From Bacillus sp. F19 (GTDB lineage: Bacteria; Bacillota; Bacilli; Bacillales; Bacillaceae), in assembly GCA_023823795.1 (NCBI GenBank), contig CP085710.1, forward strand, positions 3,002,001-3,066,000: 64,000 bases of DNA, in the 5' to 3' direction. Below the pieces are notes generated by a model. That model did no database searches, had not been told where the DNA came from, and saw only the letters and a list, made by a program, of their open reading frames with translations. Numbering within the stretch: position 1 is the first letter of the stretch; each line of letters begins with the position of its first letter. Positions 8,701 through 16,815 of this stretch are shown piece by piece. The position numbers and the translations under genes were made by a program.

Positions 8701-8936
8701 CAATCATTTTTATAGGAAGCTAGCGCAGGGCAGCTGCATTTCGTGCGCAAGCCTCCGCTCTCATCCTTTTCAATCAAGACATGAAAATCTTCCTTACCTG
8801 TAACCGTGGCTTTACAGCCATCAGGACAGTAATTTTCAAAAGTCACGTTATTACTTCGATTAAAAGAGTCTCCTTTCTTGAAGGAGACTGTACCGCATAT
8901 TTCTTTTATGATTTTTTCATTTAATTTTATATTCAA
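5715..8936 (-). CDS. SNF2-family helicase with SWIM zinc finger
   Basis: 1073 residues. An N-terminal SWIM finger (C67, C69, C79, H81) is followed by a long SNF2-associated region, then the helicase core: Walker A 'DDMGLGKTLQ' (~648), DEAQ box 'FFDEAQ' (~749), 'ALTGTPVENSLQELWSIF', and motif V/VI 'AGGTGLNLTGAD' and 'QAADRAHRMGQ' (~985-1010). Such bacterial SWI2/SNF2 ATPases translocate on duplex DNA or displace bound proteins, as RapA does on RNA polymerase; this protein's target is unknown. The start is TTG at 8936 with AAGGAG 8 nt upstream. Monocistronic, with its own terminator. Confidence 0.93.
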   Translation of the reverse strand: MNIKLNEKIIKEICGTVSFKKGDSFNRSNNVTFENYCPDGCKATVTGKEDFHVLIEKDESGGLRTKCSCPALASYKNDCQHIAAVLLSIYEHQRKGTFPIDPGVENSDNSASQALTEGLLTLFNDQPKRSTGHQLHFEKRQVLDAEFICKPVNLGKGQYMFGIEVKIGQTIVRNIRDFLEHVKKGLSSSLSISFIYNPSLHCFQNEADAVIQQLIQVIHDEKAFIDKMSEKSDDICGKHILLIPPSSWDRLFPLLEKTAMVKVMYDSNNYEGLRLSNEPLPLQFQFAAGEGKGYLLKIRGFNRMVIMNSYRSVLFEGKLKQMKMEDCNRLSELKQMLDATAANQIPIPQEQIDFFMEKVVPGLKRLGEVQLSGAISNQFMKTPLVTKLYLDRVKNRLLAGLEFHYENIIINPLENKDLHAGSKLIRDVEKEDAILKLMEDSLFAKTDGGYFLHNEELEYEFLYHMVPKLQKLAQMYATTAVRNRLFKGNSRPQVRVKINKERTNWLEFKFEMDNIPEKQIREVLLALEEKRKYFRLQNGSLLSLETREFEEINRFLSELPVQNEDLESGLNVPIVRGIQLLDSINDRSLLKLEVSFRQFLENIRNPDRLEFEVPKSLEPILRDYQRRGFKWMKTLASYRFGGILADDMGLGKTLQSIAFILSELPAIRKKKLPVLIVSPSSLTYNWLSEISKFAPEVQAIVVDGTKTERFKIQKDLMGKDIVIISYPLLRRDINWLEKHVFHTVFFDEAQVFKNPMTQTARSVKRIQAAYRFALTGTPVENSLQELWSIFHVVFPELFMGLKEYSNLSRKTIARRIRPFLLRRLKEDVLPELPEKIESMESAELLPDQKKLYAAYLAKLRHDTLKHLDKDTFRKNRIKILAGLTRLRQICCHPALFVEGYTGKSAKFEQLMQIVEESKLSGRRVLIFSQFTKMLELIGRDLAIQGHSYFYLDGQTPSEERVEICRRFNAGEHDLFLISLKAGGTGLNLTGADTVILYDIWWNPAVEEQAADRAHRMGQTNSVQVIKLVARGTIEEKMNELQEKKKHLMEEIIESEEKVSSSLTEEDIREILMV

Positions 8937-9136
8937 TTGCTTAGCTCCTTCTTTAGGATACTTCTCTTATGGCATTAAGATAATGAAAAATATGGATCAT
9001 GTATGAGATTTTGCCTTCTTTCCCCAGATAAAATTATTATCACAATTGTATCATTAGGGTGAAATAATATCCTGCAGCCGATGGTTTAGGATCGATGAAG
9101 CAATAGAAGGCTGCCGCTTATTAAAAGATACACCCA

Positions 9137-9171
9137 TAAAAAACGTTCCTTACTATATTGTAAAGGAACGT
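9137..9171 (-). terminator. Terminator of methyltransferase gene
   Basis: ACGTTCCTT (9143-9151) pairs with AAGGAACGT (9163-9171); on the minus strand the hairpin is followed by TTTTTTATGG. It lies about 40 bp after the methyltransferase stop codon. Confidence 0.8.
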
Positions 9172-9210
9172 CATTATTAATATCAAAATTTGATTTCTTC
9201 AACTAAAAAA

Positions 9211-9963
9211 TTATTTATGTAAAGAAGTCCTGTCCTTTTCTGCAGAAATTATTAAAAACATAGGTCTCCGGATTTCATCTTTCATATCAGGTACACTCTT
9301 TAACATTTCATCTGAAGGAACTGGTTCTTTCATTACTCTTAAGCTAAAACCTGCGCCAATTAAGTCATTAATATATGTGGATATCGTACGATGATATTTT
9401 ACAACGTTATCAGTTAAGAATGTTGTTTTTCGCACTCCTTCTGATTGATAGTTGTCAACTGGCCAATGGATACGAACCCCCTGTTCATCTAAAAACCAAT
9501 CCTGTTCTTTTCGAGCAGTGAAGATTGGGTGTTCAACAGAAAAAACAAACGTACCCCCAGGTGTTAGATACTCATAGACTTTTTTGCAGATTGCATCAAA
9601 CGACTCAATATAGTGAAAGGCTAAAGAACTGATAACAACATCAAATTGTGATTCTGAAAAATGGATCTCTTCTATTGCCATTTTTATATATGAAATGAAA
9701 GGATCATCTGTTTTTTTACGAGCTCTTTGAAGCATTTTTTCAGAAATATCTATCCCTATAACTGACCTAGCTTGCTGCTCACGTGCAAATCGGCAATGCC
9801 AGCCAAAACCGCATCCCAGATCAAGAACATTTTTATTATGCAACTCTGGTATTAATGCTTTTAATACATGCCATTCTCCAGCAGCTTCAAGTCCATCTAT
9901 TGAACGGGGCATTTGTTCATATGCTGAAAAAAAATTTGCATCATCATATTTATTTTGCTTCAT
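9211..9963 (-). CDS. Class I SAM-dependent methyltransferase
   Basis: 250 residues. The SAM-binding motif I is 'VLDLGCGFGWHCRFA' (~45-59), followed by the acidic ribose-binding 'VIGIDISEKML' and motif post-II 'FDVVISSLAFHYI'. This is the Methyltransf_11/25-type fold of small-molecule methyltransferases. The ATG has AGGAGATGG upstream at good spacing. The C-terminal half ('VFSVEHPIFTAR', 'RTISTYINDLIGAGF') resembles stand-alone methyltransferases common in Bacillus. It is a single-gene unit with its own terminator and no neighbours that reveal the substrate. Confidence 0.88.
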   Translation of the reverse strand: MKQNKYDDANFFSAYEQMPRSIDGLEAAGEWHVLKALIPELHNKNVLDLGCGFGWHCRFAREQQARSVIGIDISEKMLQRARKKTDDPFISYIKMAIEEIHFSESQFDVVISSLAFHYIESFDAICKKVYEYLTPGGTFVFSVEHPIFTARKEQDWFLDEQGVRIHWPVDNYQSEGVRKTTFLTDNVVKYHRTISTYINDLIGAGFSLRVMKEPVPSDEMLKSVPDMKDEIRRPMFLIISAEKDRTSLHK

Positions 9964-10563
9964 CAGTTATCCATCTCCTATAAATTGAAATAGCCTCCAC
10001 TTCGCCAAAATCCAAATTGAATGGAAGTTATACTCTACAATTAACATCCATGTAATACCATATTTATTCTCTCAAATCAAAGAGTTCTTGCATAAATCAA
10101 TGAAACAGGGAAACCTGACAACTTCAGCTGCAAGCGGCTTGTTGCAAGTCACTTGAATTGTCACCCGTGTTTTGGTCATCAATGTTTGTTAATGAGTGAT
10201 TCCTGCTTTTATTCCACTGATGTGATGTAGTTAACAATACTTCTTTCCTAATTAATTAGGACTTTTTTCATCCGTATTAAAAAAAATACATTTGGTTCTC
10301 TATTTATAATAATCCTAAATTCAATGAAATGAAGACAGTTTTCTTAACTAAACCCATAATTTACCATAACATAGAAACAATTTCACAAATGGAGTCATAC
10401 TTCTCAAATTATGTAAATTTATGGATATAATCTAGATTATTTTACATATTAATCCTTTAAAAGAGAATTAAGGATAAAATACCCTTAAATTTACCATTCA
10501 AAAGGTGTAATGTGGTGAGGTGTTTTAAAAATATTTTCAATAATTAGAAAGAGGTGACTTATT
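9964..10563. other. 600-bp AT-rich intergenic region
   Basis: No gene is seen. It is divergent, between the methyltransferase and the DUF2690 pair. The best promoter candidate toward the right is a TATAAT at 10426-10431 with only weak -35 matches about 17-19 bp upstream. The 130-nt distance from there to the DUF2690 start would leave a long untranslated leader. Confidence 0.4.
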
Positions 10564-11037
10564 ATGAATGTCTTTCTCAGAGTATTTACCTGTATTTCAA
10601 TGACCCTTGCAGCTTTTTTTGTTCTCTTTGGCTCTCTGGATTCCTTTTCTGATAAGGTTTATGCAGAAACTCACGTCTATGATGGAAAAAGTCCTTATTA
10701 CAATAGTTGTGCGGATAGTGCGGTTACAAAGAAAAGTGTAAAAATTTATGCAAATGGTGCTTCTGCAAATTTAGAGCTGAAATTCAGCACAAAATGTAAA
10801 ACCGCATGGGCGAAAATTACACTTAGCAGACCTGCCAAAGCTGATGGTGAAGCAACAGCATTAGTCGTGAGAAACACTGATAACAAACAGTATAGCTGTT
10901 CTTCTTCCGGAGGAAATGGTGAAATAAATAAAGGGCAAACGTCTTGTTATACACCTATGGTTTACGATTTAGATCCCAGAAAAGCAAAGGCAGTTGGATA
11001 TTGGCCATATACAGCTGGAGAAACAGACTGGTATTAA
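10564..11037 (+). CDS. DUF2690 (YjfA-like) secreted protein 1
   Basis: 157 residues with a signal peptide (about residues 1-33, ending VYA-ET). The mature part has the DUF2690 pattern: 'YDGKSPYYNSCADSAV', 'KTAWAKITLSRPA', 'VVRNTDNKQYSCSS', 'GQTSCYTPMVYDLD'. Four conserved Cys residues probably form two disulfides outside the cell. Function of the family is unknown; B. subtilis YjfA is a relative. AAAGAGGTGA precedes the ATG at good spacing. The next gene is a paralog 40-50 bp downstream, so the two are probably cotranscribed. Confidence 0.85.
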   Translation: MNVFLRVFTCISMTLAAFFVLFGSLDSFSDKVYAETHVYDGKSPYYNSCADSAVTKKSVKIYANGASANLELKFSTKCKTAWAKITLSRPAKADGEATALVVRNTDNKQYSCSSSGGNGEINKGQTSCYTPMVYDLDPRKAKAVGYWPYTAGETDWY

Positions 11038-11088
11038 TTGAACAGCAAAACCTTCATCTGACTTTTATTTAATGAAAGGATGAAAAGC

Positions 11089-11556
11089 TTGAAGAAAAAG
11101 ATAGGTTTATCAATCATAATGACTTTGTCGATGTTCTTTGTATCATTTGGATTTGGACCCAGCCAAACAAGTGCTGAAAATCATTCTTATGATGGAAAAA
11201 GCCCCTATTATAACAGTTGCGCAAGTTCTGCTGTGACAAAAGATAAAGTGTGGATTGATTCCGTTTCTTATGTGGAATTAAAATATAGTACCACTTGTAA
11301 AACTGCCTGGGCGAAAGTTACGGTTACTAGGCCGGCGGTATACAATCATGAAGCAGACGCAAGAATTATTCGAAACACAGACGGCAAAGCTTATACGTGT
11401 AATAGCTCAGAAGGGAATGGGGTAGTAAATAAAGGTCAAACCTCTTGTTATACGCCAATGGTATATGACTTGGACCCGCGAAAAGCTCAAGCTCAGGGTA
11501 TTCACGCAATTCCAAATAGTGATGCCTATAAAAAAGCAGTAACGATTTGGTATTAG
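11089..11556 (+). CDS. DUF2690 (YjfA-like) secreted protein 2
   Basis: About 155 residues, clearly paralogous to the gene before it: same signal peptide layout (ending TSA-EN) and the same motifs 'YDGKSPYYNSCASSAV', 'TTCKTAWAKVTVTRPA', 'GQTSCYTPMVYDLDPRKAQ'. It differs by a slightly longer C terminus ending TIWY. An ATG at 11080 sits inside GAAAGGATG with no spacing; the in-frame TTG at 11089 lies 8 nt beyond that SD and is preferred. A long perfect hairpin follows. The tandem duplication suggests dosage or functional divergence in the extracellular space. Confidence 0.83.
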   Translation: MKKKIGLSIIMTLSMFFVSFGFGPSQTSAENHSYDGKSPYYNSCASSAVTKDKVWIDSVSYVELKYSTTCKTAWAKVTVTRPAVYNHEADARIIRNTDGKAYTCNSSEGNGVVNKGQTSCYTPMVYDLDPRKAQAQGIHAIPNSDAYKKAVTIWY

Positions 11557-11580
11557 GAAAATAAGGCTTATTTACCTCTA

Positions 11581-11625
11581 ACACGCAAACCCTCCGTTCA
11601 CTTACAGAACGGAGGGTTTGCGTGT
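11581..11625 (+). terminator. Long hairpin after DUF2690 pair
   Basis: ACACGCAAACCCTCCGTTC (11581-11599) and its exact reverse complement (11607-11625) form a perfect 19-bp stem with a 7-nt loop. The downstream T-run is weak (TTTAAC), so it may work as an RNA stabiliser as well as a terminator. Confidence 0.65.
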
Positions 11626-11737
11626 TTAACAACAAAATGAAAATAACATTACATTAGCAGGCATTTTTCATTAATATTATTGGTTGGTTCTAAACGTAAT
11701 GGATTTTCGGAAATCATCCATTTGCTTTTGAAGTATG

Positions 11738-11770
11738 AAAACGCGTGCGAAACACTGCATCTTCGCACGC
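11738..11770 (-). terminator. Terminator of amino acid permease gene
   Basis: GCGTGCGAA (11743-11751) pairs with TTCGCACGC (11762-11770); on the minus strand it is followed by GTTTTCAT. It lies about 80 bp after the permease stop codon. Confidence 0.65.
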
Positions 11771-11847
11771 CTTGGACCAAAAATCAACATTATTTTACAA
11801 GTTTGATAGGTAAAATAAATTTCTTTCATTTAATCAAACAAAGTGAA

Positions 11848-13239
11848 TTATCGGTTAGTCACTCCATCATCTGTTTGAGTATCTACTGGGACACGCTTGC
11901 TTATTCCCAAAGTGTAATAACTAATCACAACGATGCCTAGGAAAACAATCCCTACTATAAGCGATATACGCGTTTCATCATTAAACCACATACCGATTAA
12001 TACCATCATTAAGAAGGCAATTGTCAAATAGTTTGTAACAGGAGCAAAAGGCATTTTAAATGGATGTTTGGCCATTTCAGCCCCTTTTTCTCTTCTGAAT
12101 CGAATTTGACTAATAAGGATGACAAACCACGGGATCATACCCGGCAGCACACTTGCACTGTATACGTACACAAATATCTTTGGCGGTGCAATATAGTTTA
12201 AAACAACACCAATGGCTAAACCGATCATTACTGCAATCGTTCCATATAAAGGTACACCATTACGAGAGATTTTCGTAAAGAATTTTGGCGCTTGACCATT
12301 CACTCCCAATGTATAAAGCATGCGGCCGGCACTGAATATACCACTATTACAGCCAGACATTGCTGCTGTAATTACGACAAAGTTAATAATACCTGCTGCT
12401 GCTGTAATCCCAATTTTCGCAAAAGTTGAGACAAACGGGCTTCCAAGAGTATCAAGCTGATCCCAAGGAAAAACAGTTACAATAACAAAAATAGCTCCGA
12501 TATAGAAGATTAAAATACGCCAAATAATACTTTGAATCGCGTTTGTGATCGTTTTTTGCGGATTTTTTGCTTCTCCAGCTGTAATCCCGATGAGTTCGAC
12601 CCCTTGATAAGCTGCAATAACAAGAGATAGTGCAAAGAAAAATCCTGACCAGCCACCTGTAAAGAAGCCGCCATGTGCCCAAAGGTTAGATAATCCGATT
12701 GCGTCTCCTCCGTTGCCAAATCCGAAGAAAATAAGACCAATCCCTGCAATAATCATCAAGATTATCGTAACGATTTTAATCATCGCAAACCAGAATTCAA
12801 ATTCACCGAATGATTTAACGGAAATTAAGTTCGCTGCACCAAGAATGACCATTGCGATGATACCTGGTATCCAAGCGGGCAGATCCGGGAACCAGTACTT
12901 CATGTATGCCCCAACCGCTATAATTTCTGACATCCCTACGACAATCCACTGGAACCAGTTACTCCACGCAGTCATATAACCTGCTAATGGATGTATGTAC
13001 TTATGGCCGAATGTTGCAAATGAACCTGTACTTGGCTCTAAATACAGCATTTCTCCCATTGCACGCATAATAAAAAATATAAATATTCCGCAGATTGCAT
13101 AAGCAAGCAGTACTGACGGACCCGTCCATTGGATCGTGCTTGCTGACCCCATAAATAAACCAACACCAATCGTACCGCCCAAAGCAATCATCTGAATATG
13201 ACGTGATTCCAAACCTCTCTTCAGTTCTTTGTTTGCCAT
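11848..13239 (-). CDS. Amino acid permease, AAT family (APC superfamily)
   Basis: 463 residues from the ATG at 13237-13239, which has GGGAGG upstream; a longer in-frame start at 13335 adds a non-conserved, charged leader and is rejected. The N terminus shows the AAT signature '[23 protein letters not shown]' in two parts around residues 8-30, followed by '[12 protein letters not shown]', and about 12 membrane helices overall. It should import an amino acid by proton symport, like LysP, RocE, GabP, CycA and YbxG; which one cannot be told. It is monocistronic. No T-box or clear CodY site was seen upstream. Confidence 0.88.
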   Translation of the reverse strand: MANKELKRGLESRHIQMIALGGTIGVGLFMGSASTIQWTGPSVLLAYAICGIFIFFIMRAMGEMLYLEPSTGSFATFGHKYIHPLAGYMTAWSNWFQWIVVGMSEIIAVGAYMKYWFPDLPAWIPGIIAMVILGAANLISVKSFGEFEFWFAMIKIVTIILMIIAGIGLIFFGFGNGGDAIGLSNLWAHGGFFTGGWSGFFFALSLVIAAYQGVELIGITAGEAKNPQKTITNAIQSIIWRILIFYIGAIFVIVTVFPWDQLDTLGSPFVSTFAKIGITAAAGIINFVVITAAMSGCNSGIFSAGRMLYTLGVNGQAPKFFTKISRNGVPLYGTIAVMIGLAIGVVLNYIAPPKIFVYVYSASVLPGMIPWFVILISQIRFRREKGAEMAKHPFKMPFAPVTNYLTIAFLMMVLIGMWFNDETRISLIVGIVFLGIVVISYYTLGISKRVPVDTQTDDGVTNR

Positions 13240-13810
13240 TCCATTTCCTCCCCTAACACTATTAATAACGCAAATTTTAAGCAAGATACAATCAGCTCGC
13301 ACTATTCGGGATCGAAATGAAGAAGCAGGCGTCACTTTTTTTCAATCTATTTTAGAAGCTTGCCTTAAAAATCATTCTTGACTTCCCGTTAAATTCCATT
13401 CCTGATAGTTTGAAAGATTCATTATCTTAATGACGGTTTTTAATCGTCTGATTATTTATTTTATAATAATAAATTTACTTAAAAAACACAAATGTTTTTT
13501 TCAGGGAAACACTTTTCTATCAATAGTAAATATCCATTATTTACAAAATAGTAAATGGAATAAAAAATATTTTAATACAATTAAAATTTAATGAAATCTC
13601 TATAAGAATATACTTTGCATTAGACTTAGTTAAGCATGATCCATTATCTTTTTATGAAATATGACTACGCGTTCATAGAATTTTCAAATAAACAATTCCG
13701 CACTTTAAACCGCAATTTAATTTCTAATAATTAGCAAATGAATAGATCTATATACACATATCCACATTAGATGGGTATGCTTTTTTTATCTAGTTTTAAT
13801 TTAACGCTGA
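13240..13810. other. AT-rich intergenic region
   Basis: No gene or convincing regulatory site is visible in this 570-bp stretch. It contains the promoter side of the permease gene. A weak CodY-like match ('GAATTTTCAAATA' near 13678) was noted but not considered sufficient. Confidence 0.3.
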
Positions 13811-13850
13811 TACAGCAAAAAAAGAGCAAAATCACTAAAGATTCTGCTCT
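13811..13850 (-). terminator. Terminator, minus strand
   Basis: AGAGCA (13823-13828) and TGCTCT (13845-13850) extend inward to ATC/GAT. On the minus strand the hairpin is followed by a run of seven T residues. It lies about 100 bp beyond another terminator that ends the micro-ORF transcript, so it may act as back-up. Confidence 0.65.
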
Positions 13851-13944
13851 TACTATTTTATCCCAAACTGGGAGCTTCAGATGAATTTTCAAGCCACTTA
13901 GATCTGATCCAAATGTGTTATCCTGCTTTCAATAGAATAGAGGA

Positions 13945-14006
13945 TCAAAAAAGGGCTTTAAAAACTATCATTTTTCCCTCACCTGCTATCTCTTTAAGAA
14001 AGCCCT
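13945..14006 (-). terminator. Terminator of the 18-codon micro-ORF
   Basis: AGGGCTTT / AAAGCCCT arms (13999-14006 and 13952-13959) are followed on the minus strand by TTTTTTGATCC. The first arm overlaps the stop codon of the micro-ORF, so translation to the stop would compete with hairpin formation. Confidence 0.75.
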
Positions 14007-14061
14007 ATCGCCCTCTGCTGGAGCCTTTTATGTATCGTAAAATCTTCTTAATTGCGTTCAT
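14005..14061 (-). CDS. Cationic micro-protein (18 aa)
   Basis: An 18-codon ORF, MNAIKKILRYIKGSSRGR, with a near-ideal GAGGAGA (14068-14074) 6 nt before the ATG and a terminator arm overlapping its stop. It is bounded on both sides by terminators (upstream one at 14186-14220), so it is an independent short transcript. The peptide is strongly basic (K3, R4, no acidic residue) with an amphipathic first half. It could be a membrane-active or toxin-like peptide, an RNA-binding peptide, or the leader of a regulatory RNA. No family is recognised. Confidence 0.5.
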   Translation of the reverse strand: MNAIKKILRYIKGSSRGR

Positions 14062-14185
14062 ATGAATTCTCCTCACATTCGTTTTCTGACATTTTATATA
14101 AAAGAAAATCCTTTTATTTCCTCTTAAACCATATCATATGACTCAAGAAAAATGGGTAATATTTTTTATTTTTCTATATCCAAAT

Positions 14186-14220
14186 AAAAAATGCAATCCC
14201 AGTCCCTGGATTGCATTTTT
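14186..14220. terminator. Bidirectional terminator after glpQ
   Basis: AAAAATGCAATCC / GGATTGCATTTTT is a perfect 13-bp inverted repeat with an 8-nt loop, ending the minus-strand glpQ transcript 38 bp after its stop; the A/T flanks would also allow rightward termination. Confidence 0.85.
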
Positions 14221-14258
14221 ATTTTCGCGAAATATTCCTTCTCGAGAACAGAGTCCGA

Positions 14259-15359
14259 TTAGTTATTGATAGTTAGGTAATTACTTTTTGGCGCTTTATA
14301 TCTTTTAGGCATCTTAAAATCATGGTGAGACATGACTTCACGGAGACGGTCAGGATAATCTGTGATGATACCGTCGACTCCATCCTCTACCAGTTTGTTC
14401 ATTGTTGGGGAATCATTTACTGTCCAGGGAATCACTTTCATTCCGGCTTCGTGAGCATCTGCCACCATTTGTTTTGTTACGTATGGTTCGTAGTTTTCAT
14501 CTGTGATTTTGCCGTTCTGTGGAAAACCGTGTACTGGCGAGATTGCATCTGCTCCAAATGATCTGGCGGCTGCCACTAAGTCTCCGTCAAAAGCGTCGAT
14601 ATCGATTCCACCAAGCCATGGTGATGCTCCCGGCTGGCCTGGCTGCAAAAATTGAGGACCGTTAGTCAGCGCTATGATAGGCAGACTTGGCTCAACTTCA
14701 CGCATTCGCATAAGTGAACCCCAGTCAAAGCTTTGAATGGATACTCTGTCAAGCATTCCTGCCTCTCGGACTTCTCGGGCAACGATTTGAACAAATTCTT
14801 CACGCGGGGCGGTTTCATGAGGAGCACCCGCTTCTACCTTTGTTTCAATATTCATTCGGACCTTTTTTGCGTTGTAGCGTTTGACCAGATCGAAAACTTC
14901 AGTCAGCAGAGGCATCTTAGCTCCTGAACTTGTCTCCTGACCAGGATACTGCGGCTTTGTCTTTGAACCGCAGTCAAGAGTGCGGATTTGTTCAAGCGTT
15001 AGATTTTTTATGTATTTTCCGACATATGGGTACTCGGGATCACCTGAGAATGACGGAGCTGTATCCTGACAGTTTCCGCCTGAAATCTTACGGTCATGTG
15101 TCACAACAGCTTGATGATCCTCAGTGATCTGCACATCAAGCTCAAGGGTATTTACTCCGAGTTCAAGAGCTTTAGAGAATGATGCAATAGTAGATTCAAC
15201 TGTAAGCCCCATTCCGCCGCGGTGTGCCTGGAGATCAAATTCAGTTGATCCATCGCCAGTTCTCTCAGCCGCTGAAACGGTCTGTCCATTTCCAGTTGAA
15301 ACCATCGTACTCACTATCAGTGCTGCAATTGCTGCATAAAAAAGCTTTTTCCTTTTCAT
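14259..15359 (-). CDS. glpQ: Secreted glycerophosphodiester phosphodiesterase
   Basis: 366 residues from the ATG at 15357-15359, which has AAAGGAG 8 nt upstream; a GTG two codons earlier is too close. A signal peptide covers residues 1-32 (ending VSA-AE). The GDPD catalytic core is 'LQAHRGG' (first His), 'NTLELDVQITED' (metal-binding Glu/Asp) and 'VVTHDRKI' (second His). It hydrolyses glycerophosphodiesters outside the membrane to an alcohol and glycerol-3-phosphate, and can also trim teichoic acid. It is a single gene downstream of the yknXW-like pair. No PhoP box was identified by eye. Confidence 0.92.
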   Translation of the reverse strand: MKRKKLFYAAIAALIVSTMVSTGNGQTVSAAERTGDGSTEFDLQAHRGGMGLTVESTIASFSKALELGVNTLELDVQITEDHQAVVTHDRKISGGNCQDTAPSFSGDPEYPYVGKYIKNLTLEQIRTLDCGSKTKPQYPGQETSSGAKMPLLTEVFDLVKRYNAKKVRMNIETKVEAGAPHETAPREEFVQIVAREVREAGMLDRVSIQSFDWGSLMRMREVEPSLPIIALTNGPQFLQPGQPGASPWLGGIDIDAFDGDLVAAARSFGADAISPVHGFPQNGKITDENYEPYVTKQMVADAHEAGMKVIPWTVNDSPTMNKLVEDGVDGIITDYPDRLREVMSHHDFKMPKRYKAPKSNYLTINN

Positions 15360-15526
15360 CTGCACATCTCCTTTATACTCTTAAAAGTATGGTACGAATA
15401 AAGTATAAAGAGATTTTGTTAATTCAATTTCATACAAATAATAAGACTATATAAAGAAAAATAGGAAGTATGCCATAGTTATAGAGACCCGGCTGCTTCC
15501 CTGTTACATTGATCATATTCTTTATG

Positions 15527-16807
15527 TTAATGAACAAATCCTCTTAAAATCAAACGAATCCTCTGTTCATTCGAAAATGTCTTTAGTGTATTCTTCTCTA
15601 CATAACGATGATTTATCGGCATGAAAATCTCCATCTTATCTTTTAAATCTTTCGATGGATGACTGACGATTCTCTCTCCTTTTGTTAATCCTTGCAGCAC
15701 CTCATTGCGGTTGTTTACCTCTAGCCCAAGATTTATTTCTCTTTTTTCCAGTCTTCCATTTTTAATAACATAAACATAGGTTTTTCCTGCTTTTTTTTGA
15801 ATAACGGAATCAGGTATAACGACAACTCCATTCCGCTCTTCAAGAACGATATCAAGACTGATGTGATATCCGTGATGCCAGGTTTCGTCAGCTTCAATCA
15901 TTTCAGCTCGAAATGGATAAAAGCTTTCTTTTTCTTCAACGGATGGCACTCCGATTGGATCCATTTTCAATTCTTTTATCGTACCCTCTTTTTTCTGGTC
16001 AGGCAAAACGTTTGCCGATGCAATTACTTTTTGTCCCACTTTTACTTTGGCCGCTTGTTTTTCTGAAAGCTTTCCTTCAATGAGAAAAGGCTGATTTGAA
16101 TTAATTGAGACTACGGCTTCATTCTCACTTTGTGGGTATGGATTGATTTCAGACACCGTGCCATCCATTTTGCTGGTAATCTTATATTTCGCTTTCTCTC
16201 CCTGCAATAGGGTGATTTTATGATTGATCCCGTCCATTTGCAAGTTGAGATCCTCAATTTGATCCTGTTTGTCGCTAATTTGATTGCTTATTACTTCTTC
16301 ATTATTATCATTTTCATTATCACTATTATCATTATTATTTTCATTATCACTATTATCATTATTTTTTTCATTATCAAAGAGATCAGGTGTAGAGTCAAAC
16401 TGCGCCTCACTCAGCTGCTGCTTTAGAGAAGACAAATCGGATTCAGCTGAACTCAGCCGTTCAGTCAATTTGCTGATCTGCTGTTTCAGTCCTTCAATTT
16501 CAGCATCTATGTGGCCAGTTTGATATTCAATGAGAATGTCACCAGCCAAAACCGCATCTCCCTCAGAAACCTTTACTTCATTAATCGTACCCAACGTTTT
16601 ATCATATTGAATGGAGTAATTTGAAGAAGGAATCACAACTCCTTTAGTAGAAAGCAGTTTCTTTAAGTCCCCATTTTCAGTATTGGAATACGAGTTTAAT
16701 GCTTTAGACCTCTCTATGTGATCTGTGCTCAATATGATACTTATATTTATTATGATGAATGCTAGACTTATAGTGATGATAATCCCGATCAACGTTTGCT
16801 TTTTCAT
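15527..16807 (-). CDS. YknX-like membrane fusion (adaptor) protein
   Basis: 426 residues: one N-terminal membrane anchor (residues ~7-28), a biotinyl-lipoyl-like half ('TLGTINEVKVSEGDAVLAG'), a coiled coil ('LKQQISKLTERLSSAE', continued after residue 180), the second lipoyl half, and beta-barrel segments with 'VVVIPDSVIQK' near the end. This is the HlyD/RND-adaptor architecture of B. subtilis YknX. An Asn/Asp/Glu/Ser tract (~148-174) with a 9-residue repeat (NDNSDNENN) interrupts the coiled coil. It lies 8 nt after the YknW-like gene, whose stop overlaps its ribosome binding site. The expected ATPase and permease partners (YknY, YknZ) are absent here. Confidence 0.8.
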   Translation of the reverse strand: MKKQTLIGIIITISLAFIIINISIILSTDHIERSKALNSYSNTENGDLKKLLSTKGVVIPSSNYSIQYDKTLGTINEVKVSEGDAVLAGDILIEYQTGHIDAEIEGLKQQISKLTERLSSAESDLSSLKQQLSEAQFDSTPDLFDNEKNNDNSDNENNNDNSDNENDNNEEVISNQISDKQDQIEDLNLQMDGINHKITLLQGEKAKYKITSKMDGTVSEINPYPQSENEAVVSINSNQPFLIEGKLSEKQAAKVKVGQKVIASANVLPDQKKEGTIKELKMDPIGVPSVEEKESFYPFRAEMIEADETWHHGYHISLDIVLEERNGVVVIPDSVIQKKAGKTYVYVIKNGRLEKREINLGLEVNNRNEVLQGLTKGERIVSHPSKDLKDKMEIFMPINHRYVEKNTLKTFSNEQRIRLILRGFVH

Positions 16808-16815
16808 ATATCCCC

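Noticed and set aside
13670..13700. CodY box upstream of the permease
   Set aside because: Only half of the palindrome AATTTTCWGAAAATT is present.
16220..16523. Plus-strand frames rich in Ile/Ser/Phe
   Set aside because: They are the antisense of the Asn/Asp repeat in the adaptor gene.
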